Assembly: GCF_949628265.1 (NCBI RefSeq)
Contig: NC_088786.1
Location: 31,889,681 to 31,953,680, forward strand
Direction of reading: 5' to 3'
DNA length: 64,000 bases
DNA from: Cloeon dipterum
Taxonomy: Eukaryota; Arthropoda; Insecta; Ephemeroptera; Baetidae
Shown: positions 35,423-46,800 of the stretch, in pieces
Numbering within the stretch: the stretch's first letter is position 1
Layout of the letters: each line of letters starts with the position of its first letter
Translations under genes and position numbers: made by a program
Notes under the pieces: model-generated
The model's input: only the letters and a program-made list of their open reading frames with translations
What the model was told of the DNA's origin: nothing
Database searches by the model: none

Positions 35423-38400
35423 ATGTCTTTGGACGAGGTGAGTGCAGCTGCAAGTACAATTTTATCACAAATTTATCCGTGCGTTTTAATTTGGCACGTA
35501 CGCACGCTGTGTTTTTGTTTGTTATCCATCACGTCGTCGCGATGCGATCGAACCTTTACAAAAAAGCCGTGCCGGCCTTCAGGCGAGTGACTCGACACTA
35601 TATTTGTTTCGCATTGCCTTGCGTGTGTTACAAACAGAAATAATAATATAATATAATAATAGTTTTCTGCTTTGAGACTGAAAACATGGCAGTTTCACTT
35701 TTTGGTCTGTGACTTATCTCTTCCCAGGCGGCCCTCGCAACAGACTTTGCCTCTCTGCCAATGCATATCTCAATCTGATGTGGATTTTGGTACTTGGCAT
35801 GCGAGTGTGTAGTGTATGCCCCTTACAAAGTTTATTTTTCTTATCTTTTGATACGAGTGAGCCTGTTAAAATAACACTGATGGATATGTTCCTAACTGAT
35901 TTTTTGTTTAACTAAGTTATCAGATAACAATTATTATATTATCCTTTCAGTTAGGAGGGACCAATGATACAACTGTTAAATCCATAGATAAAGTCATTTC
36001 AACGGTTCCAAATTAGGGACAGGCTGCTTAAAAACTGTTTGATTACAATCCGTTAATTATTCATTAAATTTAATTCGAGGAGTAATTTACTTCCGGTTAA
36101 AGAATGACTTGAATTAAAATTGTGCCGGAGGATAAATCATATTTTCTGATTGCTTGGTTTTTTGGATGTTGAAATTTTTAAAACACGATCAAACCATTTG
36201 GAAAACAGGAAGACAAGATTTCTCAATATTTCCTCTTATTGTGTAGACGGATAGCGGTTCTTATTATTAGCCAACCAGTCTTTAATAAGGCAACCTGTCT
36301 CGCCTTAGGTGTAAAATCAAACGATTTTGAAACAATATATAAAAAACAGACCGAAATACTTTTTTCCGTTGAATTACCAGCAATCGTTCACGCCTATTTA
36401 AAGATATTTTTTCTAAAAATTAAAAACCAAACCACTCAAGCTCTTGCTGAATCGACAAAGATATTAAATGTTGAGACTGAGAGTCTTGTGAAAGATTTGC
36501 AAGCATATTCATTCATTGTAGGGAATTCCGCTCACGAGGAATGTGTCTATAGATAGAATTACCGAGAAACAAAACACCTCTCTTTCTTATTGTTAAAGAA
36601 AATAATAATTGACTCAGTTTTTTATGAAGTTAAAAAAAAATAAAACTTATCCTGTCCCACTTACACTGCTTTGTTGATTCCTAATTATTATAAAATCAAA
36701 ACTACCCAAAAGCATTAAAAAATAAACAAAAAACTATAAAAAGCACGGAAAAGATTTTCCCATCATCGTCACTTCAGTTAAATATTTTTTATCTCGCTTA
36801 TGATTGAGGCAATAGACGGCTGAAAATTGTCGACTTTGCGCAAAAGAAAAGGTTGACCGCGCGCTTGCACGGGAACGGACAAGGCCACGATCATTAATTT
36901 GTGCGGCCGCTGCAAACGAAAACGACAAAGACGAAGAGAAGTGCATTCTGCGTGCTTGCCTTGTATGCACTCTTCGTCTTCTCACTCGCCTTGAGCGAAA
37001 CTATAGCGATGTTTTCCTAACGGCGCTCATCGCAAATTACCCTTCAGCTCAATCCTTTCCACAGAGGAAACTGTTTTTTTCCTTTTGAACTACAGAGGTA
37101 TTGTAGAAATAACTCCTTTCTTGTGGGACTATTTTTTTTAAATTTCTCATGTTAAAAAGTATGAGTGGCAGTTTCTCTTATTTCTCCTAAATTCAAAAAG
37201 TACACACTGATATATATTCGAACTTTGTTTCTTTTGTTTGGTGTGTGTACCTGATGGTACGCAGTGCACTCTTGCGATGGCCTGTTTGTTTGATAAGATG
37301 ACAAACGTTTTGCTTATATTTTAGTTGCTACGTGATACAAACGCCCAGTGCGCGGGAAACGTTTATTTTTGCTTGGTTACGACCAAAAGCTGCTCCCCTT
37401 TTTAACTTTTCCACTGCCTGAAATAAATAAAATAGTGGAGAACTGATAATCTACTACCGCTTGATTCAAACAACAGATAATTTAGAAAAACGTGTCATTG
37501 TTCCAGTAAACATAACGCTATTTTTGTGATTAAAGTGGATCGGTTTAAAAAAAATTGTTAGAAATAATTTTTACTTTCGCCTTAAATATTTATTAAGAGC
37601 TAAAATTTACTCAGGTAAAATTCTGCAAGAGCTGGCCCCAAAATTTACATGCTTATCAAGCGGTGAGCATTGTCTCCGTATTGAAAATAAGGTTAAATTT
37701 CGCCAGAAGGGACATTTTCCCCGTAATTCGCACACCGATGGATAGATCGCGACGGGAGGAATCGGAATCAAGGGAAACCCCCGTTTAATTTATCGAGAAA
37801 TTTGGCAAAATCTGAAATTCAATTGTTACTCGGTCCAAATTTGATTTATAATGCTAAAATTAGTTAACAGTTCAAATTAATTTCAATTTTTGACCACTAT
37901 CAAACCTCTTAAAAAAATTATACAGAATAAATTGCATAGTCAAGAACAAAAGTAAGTTTATTTTCATAGTTAATTTTATATTGTTCCAAACTGTTTCTAC
38001 TGCCATGCTGTTTAACTTGAGTATTTCTTCCAATATTCAACGGGAGTCCTAATTTGTCTCATTGTTAATTCTTGATACTAACCTTTTCTGTCTGTCTGAC
38101 ACACCCTTGGAAAATATGTCAGTCGAGTGACCCAGACTGCAAAATCGTTTTAGAAGTAATACAAACGCACTTTATCCATGTAATCAGAGCGGCATTAAGT
38201 TATTTGCGTCGTTCTCTCTTCATAGAAACCCGATACAGCCGCGCGGTTTCCCTTGAAACCCAATCTCACGTGACACTCAACACTTTGTGTCTTGCACACT
38301 GTGTACAACTTAATGTTCTTTCCGTTCGCGCGGATTTAAAAAGTGCACGCACGAGTCACGTTCCCGGCGTATCAGGGCTAATTACTAATCGCGCACTGCG

Positions 38401-39229
38401 TTTATTGCAGCGTTTCAACAAGGCGGCCGAGGACGTCAAGAACCTCAAGACTTCGCCCGCTAACGATGAGCTGCTCGAAATCTACGCGCTCTTCAAGCAG
38501 GGATCTGTAGGAGACTGCAACACAGGTAAATCCACTTTCCCTAATTATCTAGCTGCTTAATTTTAATTAAACGCTTTTGTAAATTTTTTTTGTTAGTAAT
38601 GAAATAATTGGACTTGTCCACGTTGGTCGAAGTTCTTTTTTTTATTGACACTTGTCGGCTTCAAGTGGCCTTGAAAATACGCATCTTTTTATAAAACACT
38701 GTCACAGAATTTTTAAAAAATTATTTTTTTAAAAAAACAAAATGATGTTTTACACCAAACAGAAGAAAAAGAATTTTCTAACCTAGTCATGAGAACAGGC
38801 TCTTTTTCTTGTTATGTTCTCTTATTTAAAATAAAATAAAATCTCAACTTTCAATGACCGAGAACAAGTCCGATTATTACATCACAAGAAATGCTTTCCT
38901 TTGATGAGTGCTAACTTCAAGTCTTTGTTAATGGTGTCTCAAGGAATATAAAAATAAATGGCAGAAGAGCTACGTGCCAGACAATATGTAGATACGTGCT
39001 AAATATAATCTTAATCAAAATCAATGGGATATTTTCAGCGAGAGATGATAATAACACTGATAGTGATCGATCACTTCTTCTGATTTCAGATAAGCCTGGC
39101 ATGTTGGATTTTAAGGGCAAGGCCAAGTGGGAAGCCTGGAACGGCAAGAAGGGCCAGACGCAAGACGCCGCTAAAGAGGCGTACATTGCCAAGGTGGAGG
39201 AACTCAAGACCAAGTATGGTACCAACTAA
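35423..39229 (+). CDS. ACBP: Acyl-CoA-binding protein (diazepam-binding inhibitor family)
   Basis: Three exons (35423-35437, 38411-38525, 39090-39229) give 89 residues, the normal length for the single-domain family. The first exon encodes only MSLDE. The second begins [16 protein letters not shown], and the third has [17 protein letters not shown]. The YALFKQ block and the KWEAWN block are the acyl-CoA pocket residues of the four-helix bundle. The protein binds medium- and long-chain acyl-CoA in the cytosol and carries it between pathways. The first intron is 2973 nt, far longer than the others and possibly regulatory. The second is 564 nt. A TATA box precedes the gene and AATAAA follows at 39322. 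Confidence 0.96.
36239..36556 (+). other. Unassigned open frame inside the ACBP first intron
   Basis: A 105-codon frame has varied, non-repetitive composition in its second half (e.g. [19 protein letters not shown]). It is preceded by acceptor-like TCTCGCCTTAG at 36307 and has a donor-like GTAGGG near 36519. I recognise no family. It could be an exon of an unknown nested gene, a decayed insertion or chance. Confidence 0.2.
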
Positions 39230-39321
39230 ATTTTACGAGATGAAGAAAATTAATTTGTCTTTGATGCTATATTCATTACCATGTTTTGACATGATTGTTA
39301 GATTTTTTATACTCTTTGTTT

Positions 39322-39327
39322 AATAAA
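39322..39327 (+). terminator. Poly(A) signal of ACBP
   Basis: AATAAA lies 93 bases after the stop codon, with a TTTGTT-rich stretch just upstream. Confidence 0.7.
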
Positions 39328-40081
39328 GATTTATCGTCTTTAGTTAAGCCTTCTAGTTTCCATTCCAATACCTGAAAGCAACTTTCTGTGATAACTTTGG
39401 TGCACGGAGAAAGGCCATTCCAACTTTTCTGTAATAAGAAAGTCAAACGAGCAACGAGCAGCTCGAAGGCTAAAATTAGAATTCTCTCCGTGCATGGGAA
39501 TTGTAGGAATAATCGCCACGAGCTCCATAGGTGGGCGAGTGACGCGGCACTTGGGAAAGAAAAACGCCTTAAATAATAACAGGTGCTGTTTCGTGACAGA
39601 CGCTCATAAAAAATTCCTAATGACAATGCATGCGGCCGGCTGAATTAATCAAACGGCGACGCGGCGCATCTAAATTTGATTGATTGATTCTGCTAAGGCA
39701 TTATTTGGTGTCGCCTTGGAGACGGCTCGAAACTTGTCCGGCAGCGACAAAAAAGCAATAAAGGCCGATCCGCCCGGGTATACGGGGCTTAATTTCCGTC
39801 GAGGAAAGGTAGGTTTCTCCGCGGCGCTTGTGTTTGTTTAATTGAATTCATTTTGCGTGCGCACTTGACTGCGTTGACACCTGCTTTGAGCCAGGGGACC
39901 CCTGGCACCGCAGCGGCAGCCGCCTCGCCGCCACCGCTGCCGCCGCCGCCGCGATGGCAATCACATTATCTCATTCCGCCACTAACCATGGCTCAAAGCG
40001 GGGCGAAGGTGCAGCTCTCCCTTTCTTCTTCGTTCCGCTTCATTCGAATGCTCGTTTCAGGTTGCTGCCCTTGCGCGGAGG
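39328..40081. other. Spacer and 5' region of the thioredoxin/NME-like gene
   Basis: The sequence is moderately GC-rich, with a CCG/GCC-rich patch near 39.90-39.96 kb. No independent gene was recognised. It likely holds the promoter and 5' UTR of the following gene. Confidence 0.45.
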
Positions 40082-43000
40082 ATGGCCGGCAGGAAGAAGG
40101 GTGAGGCCACCCAGTTGCAGATCGAGGTCACCACCGAGGAGGAATGGGAGAAGCTGCTCCAGAAAGAGGGGCTCGTCGGTAAAATATCAGTGCACACCTC
40201 TTCTCGCCTCGCCTCACTGCACTGCGGTGCAATTACACAGCTGCTGCTTCCTCACTTGCCGGTTTTCCCCACATAAATTTATTTATGATTGCGATGGGAG
40301 CGAACGAAAGTATGCAACCTGCACGAGTTGCATGTCGTGCGGACGGTATTTTAACTCCGCAGGCGCGTGTTGAGGGAAGAAATCATGCGAGGCAGCCAGG
40401 AAAGACAGCTCTATGTGACGTTAATTAAAATTAATTAATAACTTTGTAGATGTGACACATTTAATGAACAAGAGAAGTCTTTAGCAGCACAGTCAAACAA
40501 ACAGCACGAACTGTAGTTTGGTTTCTCCCCAACAAACAATTATATATCGCGTCCAAAATACATCGCGAACAACAACGCATGGCCTTATTTGAATTTAAAA
40601 TTAATTAATGACATGACTCTGCGCGGAAATTAATTTAGGATACTTTAGAGCTATTAGTGATATTAAGAAATTATTTTTTATTTAGAATGTAGCAGGGGGT
40701 GGAGGTAAGCACCCCTGAAACCTTCAGCTTGTCAGGGTAGGTCGAGACGGGTAGATATTGCAATTCTGATGGGTCAAATTCAAGTTTCGGAGTTAGCAAT
40801 ATTTGCAATACACATAAAAGCCGAAAAAATTGTTTTTTTCGAGTTTAAAAGTGGAACTATGAAGAACTCTAGTCTGAAATTTTCCCACAAGTTCACACAC
40901 GTCACAGAGAAATTCTAAGCACATTTTCAAAATTCCAAAATCGTGAGCATATTTTCAAAATTTTTATTAAAATCCAATTTTAACAGAATCGAGATCTATA
41001 GTCCATCAAATTTGAAGTTAGTTTGATCGGGCTCAGCGAGAGGAAACCAAAGCTTACCTTATTTGTGATGTGTGAACCAAAGGGAGATGAGTTGCCGAGA
41101 TCTCAAAGTTTCCCAAAATTGTCCCGTAAAGCTCGTAAAAAATAATATTTTGTCGAAATATCGGAAATATCATTATGACGCGATTTCCTAGTAAAGACAA
41201 CAATTTATTTGTGGTGTAAATTTCGTATAGTTTGGTAATTTTATCTTCCGACGTAAGACATTTCGTCAGGATTAGTTCAAAAATAGCATTTTTTATTAAC
41301 TAATTTCACAAATATATGTTTATATATATTGCAGTGATTGATGTATACTCTGGGTGGTGCGGCCCTTGCGTGGGAATGCTGGGAAATTTGAAAAAGCTCA
41401 AACTAGAAATTGGCGGCGAACTTCTGCACATGGCCACCGCCAGAGCCGATGAAATTGAAACGCTGGCCAGATTCAGGAATAAGAGTGAACCAACTTGGAT
41501 GTTTGTCGCTGTAATCTGATTAAAAAATAGTGTTACAAAGTTATAAAATTGTTCTTTTCAGGGTGGGCAGATGGTGAACCTGATGTTTGGCGCCAACGCA
41601 CCAAGGCTGTGTCGCATGATTTTAGACGAACTGGCAAAAGAAACTGCCGTGCTCAATGGCGAAGGAGAGAGGATGACGGTAGATATTTGCATTATTTATT
41701 ATCTAGCAAACTATATGTGCTCAAAAGAAATTTATTCATTAAAGTGTAACATATATTTTACGAGGCAATTATTTATCTATTCACATGACACGCAGATCCC
41801 CTTCAACGAACTGACCCCGGAGGAGAAAATTCGCAAAGAGGAGGAGGAGAGGCGGCGGCTGGAGGCGCAGGCCGCCGAAGAAGAGGCGACTGCGGCGAAA
41901 CTGAACGCTCTGCGACTCCTGTCTTTGGCTCGACGGGACGTTGACCCTCTGCATTTGGTGCTGCTGCCACCGCACGTTGTCACTGCAGGTCCAGAGACGG
42001 GCGCCTGGTTCGAACTTACGACCGCTTTGACTGAAGCAGGAGCTCTCATTCTGGAGGAGCACCAGGTAAAATTCATGCTAAATTACATTTCCTTTGAAGT
42101 AAAGTGAAAATTAACTTAATTAATTTAAGTGTAAAAACACACTTTTGAATTAAAAGAAAACACTGATTTTGCTCCTTTTTCTAACAGCTGTCAATTCCTT
42201 CTGCTATGAAATTTACTTCTAGAAATTTTCAAATAAATTTAAAAATTCTAAAAAATATCGGATTTTAATTTTTCTACTGAGCCATTTGTAGAGTTAAATA
42301 AAAATTGTTACATACAAGACCTAAAATTGAAGAAGCAATATTCTCAGGCTACCATTAATTATTACTTCCTTCCAAATGTTGTTCTTACATAATTGTATCA
42401 TTACTTTATGGATGTGTGCTGATTTGGGGCAGAGTTGCCCTGTCAGCCCATAATAAACTTAAATTTTGAAACTAAAATAATATGATTTTATTGTTTCATT
42501 CTATCCAAATAAATTTTTCCAACTCACTTATTTTTATGTTCGTATTCTCAAAAATTTAAAATTAATATAATTGCAAATTTCAACGTTCCTTGAGTGTTTA
42601 AAATAATTTAAAAAAAAAACTGATTGATTTCAAGCGTCGAATAATCATTTTGCACAGGTCGAGTTAGAGCCAGAGACAGCAAGCGCCGCTCTGGAGCTGG
42701 GTGCGGAGGGCAGCGAGGCGCGCCGAGAGTGGAGCATAGCTCTGCAGTCCGGCCCTTGCGTAGCGCTGCTGCTGGGCACGTTGCTGGAAACGACAGAGCA
42801 AGGCGTCACGCTGGCCGAGCTGCTGAAGGAGCTGATCGGCCCTCCGACCCCGTTGGAGGCGCCCCCCGAGAGCCTGAGCCACAAATACAGAGACGGCGAC
42901 CACATCCCGGGCCTGTGGGCGCCCAGCGAGCCCGAGAAAAGGACGTCGGCCGTGGCGCTTTTGTTCCCAGAGCTGCAGGAGGCGGACGGTGGAGCGGCGC

Positions 43001-43765
43001 CCGTCGAAGTGGCCGTCGCCCTGTTCGAGGCGGAGCGGCAGCAGGAAATCCTGTCCGGCCTGCAAGGTGTGGCCGAGAAAATCCTGGCGGTGGCGCTCAG
43101 GCAGGTCGGAGGGCACGAGGAGACCGTGCTGCTGGGCGCGGAAAATGCCGAGGGACGCCTCATGTGAGAGCACTTTTGAATAAAATCCCGCTATTTTCTG
43201 GAAAACTCAATGCATTGCAAATAATCTGGGTTTTTTTGCGGACATTTCTGCAATTTTGTGCGTTTTTCGAAAATATGTGCATAAAATATTTCATGTCCAT
43301 AAGCCAAAATATTATTTAAAATAAAAGTTTATCTAGTGCCATTCGATTTCAGAAAAATATACTAGAATTGTTTGTAATTTCTGTCTAATTGGCTCAAAAT
43401 ATGATCTTTTCGGGGGTCGAATTTGGTAAAAATCCCCCTAAACTATTGGGTTTTCCAGCTGATTTTGCGTGGTGCATATTTTCGCGTTGCAAAATTGGCG
43501 AACCCTGCATTTGAAACGTTTATTGTCTTGCTTTTAATTATCACAACTCGTTTTTAGGGGAGAGAGGCTGGTGGTCGCGATGCGGACCGATGGCGAGGAA
43601 AGAGCCGAGGCCTTTGAACTGCTCACTCCCCTCTACGTGAGTCCCGACCCAGTCATGGGTGTCAGGGATTTTCAACTTTTATTCCCAGCCACTGATAAAA
43701 AGGACGACGAGGAGACCGACGCCGAAGAGGCCAAAGATAAGCAGGAGCCACTCGTTGAGGAATAA
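40082..43765 (+). CDS. Thioredoxin domain protein, NME8/NME9 (TXNDC3/6)-like
   Basis: Six exons (40082-40178, 41335-41510, 41562-41678, 41796-42065, 42658-43163, 43558-43765) give 457 residues. Residues about 10-110 are a thioredoxin domain with the intact redox site SGWCGPC and the cis-proline region SEPTWMF. A Glu/Arg-rich helical linker ([18 protein letters not shown]) follows. The remainder aligns in layout with the nucleoside-diphosphate-kinase part of TXNDC3/TXNDC6, but I do not see the NDK histidine motif, so kinase activity is doubtful. The C-terminus is acidic. Relatives sit on axonemal dynein arms or microtubules of cilia and sperm, so a ciliary or testis role is inferred. It converges on the Trk-like gene, 131 bp from stop to stop. 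Confidence 0.8.
40179..41334 (+). other. Long first intron of the thioredoxin/NME-like gene
   Basis: 1156 nt with GT-AG ends. The part from about 40.68 to 41.29 kb differs in texture (AGCAGGGGGTGGAGGTAAGC, then dense short words) and may be an inserted element. I found no clear inverted ends or target duplication. Confidence 0.4.
43181..43507. mobile_element. Older hAT-like MITE in the last intron of the thioredoxin/NME-like gene
   Basis: About 327 bp related to 46851-47223. Shared words include TGCATTGCAAA near the left end, and TGGTGCAT, TTGCAAAAT, GGCGA and CCCTG at the right end. Flanks CTTTTGAA (43173-43180) and CATTTGAA (43508-43515) differ by one base, fitting an 8-bp target duplication. 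The left terminal bases are eroded. It fills most of the 394-nt intron. Confidence 0.65.
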
Positions 43766-43862
43766 AACCGATATAAATTCAGATTTGCAAAACACGTTTA
43801 GTCACGAATTATTTACATCATTTAAAGCTCTAGTCTTATATATACACTGTGATTTAGATTGT

Positions 43863-43868
43863 AATAAA
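43863..43868 (+). terminator. Poly(A) signal of the thioredoxin/NME-like gene
   Basis: AATAAA lies 97 bases after the stop codon. It is only 28 bases before the end of the convergent receptor kinase coding sequence. Confidence 0.55.
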
Positions 43869-43896
43869 AGTACGTGTGTATTGTATGAATAATCTT

Positions 43897-46800
43897 TCAA
43901 GGCAGTGTTTCCAAGTATTCTGGCGGCGATTGGGGGATTGGGAGCAGGTACTGATCTTGGTCCAAAAGTTCCAACTGCTCCAAATGAGCAGGAGGCAGGG
44001 GTAAGTCCATTTCTTGAGACCAGTGGTATTGAGGCGCGGATTCTTGCAAAAGCAGTTTGATTTCGGGAAACTTGACTCGGTCTTTTGGCTCTCGCCGCCA
44101 ACACCTTAACATAATGTCACTTATTAATGGAGGGCACATTGCTGGTGACGTCAGAAGGGATCCTTGCAGAATCAACTTCACAACCTGAAACAGAAAAAAA
44201 TAAATCATTTAAGATTCAATTAATCAGTAAAATAGCGTTCACAATTGTTCGTCAAGGGTTTCCCAGTTTTTTTTACAAGAAAAATAGCAAGAAATTTTTT
44301 TACAGACGATACACTTGTCTTAGGTCATGATAAATTACTGCTGATTGCAGGTCCAAAGCTCAGAGGGGAACAAAGTGATTTAAATTTCATATTTAAAATT
44401 AGCTACGTAAAAAGTGCATCAATTGGAAATATCTTGAGCAGGATGAAAGCACTGAAAAAATTTATTTGCGTCTAAAAATACAATTTCTCCAACGTTGATT
44501 TGTTTAAAAAATACAATCCTGCTCAAAAGAGTCGTAATATTGTAATTTTGTACAAACAAAATAATTAGTTAAAAATATTTTGGAGTTTTTTTAATTATTT
44601 CGTTTATTATGTTTCTGGGCTCTCTATTTGAAACACGGGATTTTCGTGTTAGTTTTGTTACCTTTGGATTACGTTGGAGGGAATTATCACACAAATTATA
44701 AAATATTTAAAAATATTGTTGAAAAATGGCTGTTAATTTCCGTGAAAAAATTGCTTTTTGTCAAAACCTTTATTAAAAGAATTTTTACTGACGTTTATAA
44801 GACACAGATTATTTGGAGCTTACCACAGGAATTTTTTAAATTAATCCAAGAGCGAAAGACTAATTATTAATATGCATCTGCTTTCAACATAATCCGAAGC
44901 AAAATGCAGCGATGAACTAAAGTACAGTTCATTATACATAATGGAAGATATTTTAAATTAACTTTAACAAACTCTAAATGACTGTACCATTTGCATTTTT
45001 TTTAATTAATATTCTTAGTCTTAATCAAAACGAAGTAGACGCTACCCAAAATATTTGTATTAATTTTTAATTAAGAATTATCATTTTTTGTCGTACCTCC
45101 TCATTCGTGTATCCATAGTATGGCTGTCGACCGAGACTATAGATCTCCCAGAGCAAGACCCCGAAGGACCATACGTCCGACTCGAGCGTGTACCGTCCGT
45201 ACAAAATGCTCTCTGGACTCATCCAGCGAATCGGCAGCAGTCTCGCACCGCCAACTTTGTAGTAGTCGCAAGTGTAGACGTCGCGGCTCATTCCGAAGTC
45301 GGCGATTTTGACGACTAAACCTTCACCGACCAGGCAATTGCGGCACGCCAAGTCTCTGTGCACGAAGTGCTGCTCGGCCAGGTAGGCCATGCCGGAGGCC
45401 ACCTGCAGCGAGATGGAGTGCAGCGACGACGGACCCAGCGGGGGCAGGCCAGGCGTCGGCCGCCGCCCGAAGGTCATGGAGTTGGCGCGCAGCACCTCGG
45501 CCAGGTCGCCGTGCGTCATGAATTCAAACACCATCCATGGTTCGCCAATACTATCTGAAATTTAAATGTGAAAAAATAAATTAAATTAGTGAATATAAAA
45601 AATAATAAAAAATGAACCACGCACACCTTATGAAAATTATAATTAATTTATATGAATCATGAAATTAGAACCTTACAATGGGGATTTTCATGTTAGTTTT
45701 TGAAAAAATAGGAAACTTTTGTCCAATTATTGTGAAATTTGGTAGGCAGACTCTCCTTGACGAGATGGATCAATAAAAATAATGTAATTTTCCCAGTTTT
45801 GAGTTTTTAAATATACATGTTAGAGCCAGATGGACCGCGGGATTTTCTAGTGAATAAAAAAAGTTTTCAATAAGGAAATCAATATAAATACACATAAAAT
45901 ATTTTCACCTCTGAGCACAATTCCAATAAGTGTCAGAATGTGTTCGTTGCGGAATGAACTCATGACCTCCACCTCCCTCATAAAATCTTCTTCCGCTTCT
46001 TGACTGGCACTGCTTTTAAGCATCTTGATGGCGACCCTTGACGTGGCGTCGTCTTCGTTTAGTTCTCCTATGGAATAAGACGAAACAAAAATGTGATAAT
46101 GACCTGCCGCATGAAAGGTCAGCTTTGATTACACTCTATTATTTATGTTTTGTGTTTGATAATTAATGTCGAGAATCGTTGTCACGTCTCGCACTCGAAA
46201 GACGTGGTCAGATTGATAAAAGACGACATTCTCTCGTTGATTTTACTACTTAATATATATTTTTCTTGAGACTTATTAATAGCCCAGCGCGCCGAACGTA
46301 ATAAAAAGCATATGGGTTTCTGCAAGCGCAAAATAAGAAGCATTTATCGCTTCGGCGTTCGTTTTGATTTGTGTGATTCCACGCTGCTTTTATTGCGTAA
46401 GGAAAACAACACAGGGCAAGCTTTGTGCCGCGCAATAAAAGCAAAATGAGGCAAAATATTTACGTTTTTCCCAACACATGGCCGCCAGAGTTGGACACAG
46501 AAAGCTAAACAGAAAACAGGGTGTCTTTTGTCTTTGTGCCGAGTAACAACAGAGAGAGAGAGAGAGACGCGGAGATCAAAAAGACACAGAGGGATCGAAA
46601 ATAAATCGCACACACATACACACACGCACCTTCAAATACTTTGCCGAAACAGCCTTCGCCGAGTTCTTTCGCCAGCTGCAGCTTGGCTCGTTCGAGGACT
46701 CGCACGCCCTGCGGCACGCACGGCACCTCCTGCATGGGCAGCGAACTGGAATACTGTGGGTTGGCGGCGTACCTCGCGGACACCAGCACGTTTTTGTCGA

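Noticed and set aside
42645-43173. Long minus-strand frames opposite the thioredoxin/NME-like exon
   Set aside because: Antisense shadows of a GC-rich exon; the + strand reading has matched splice sites and family similarity.
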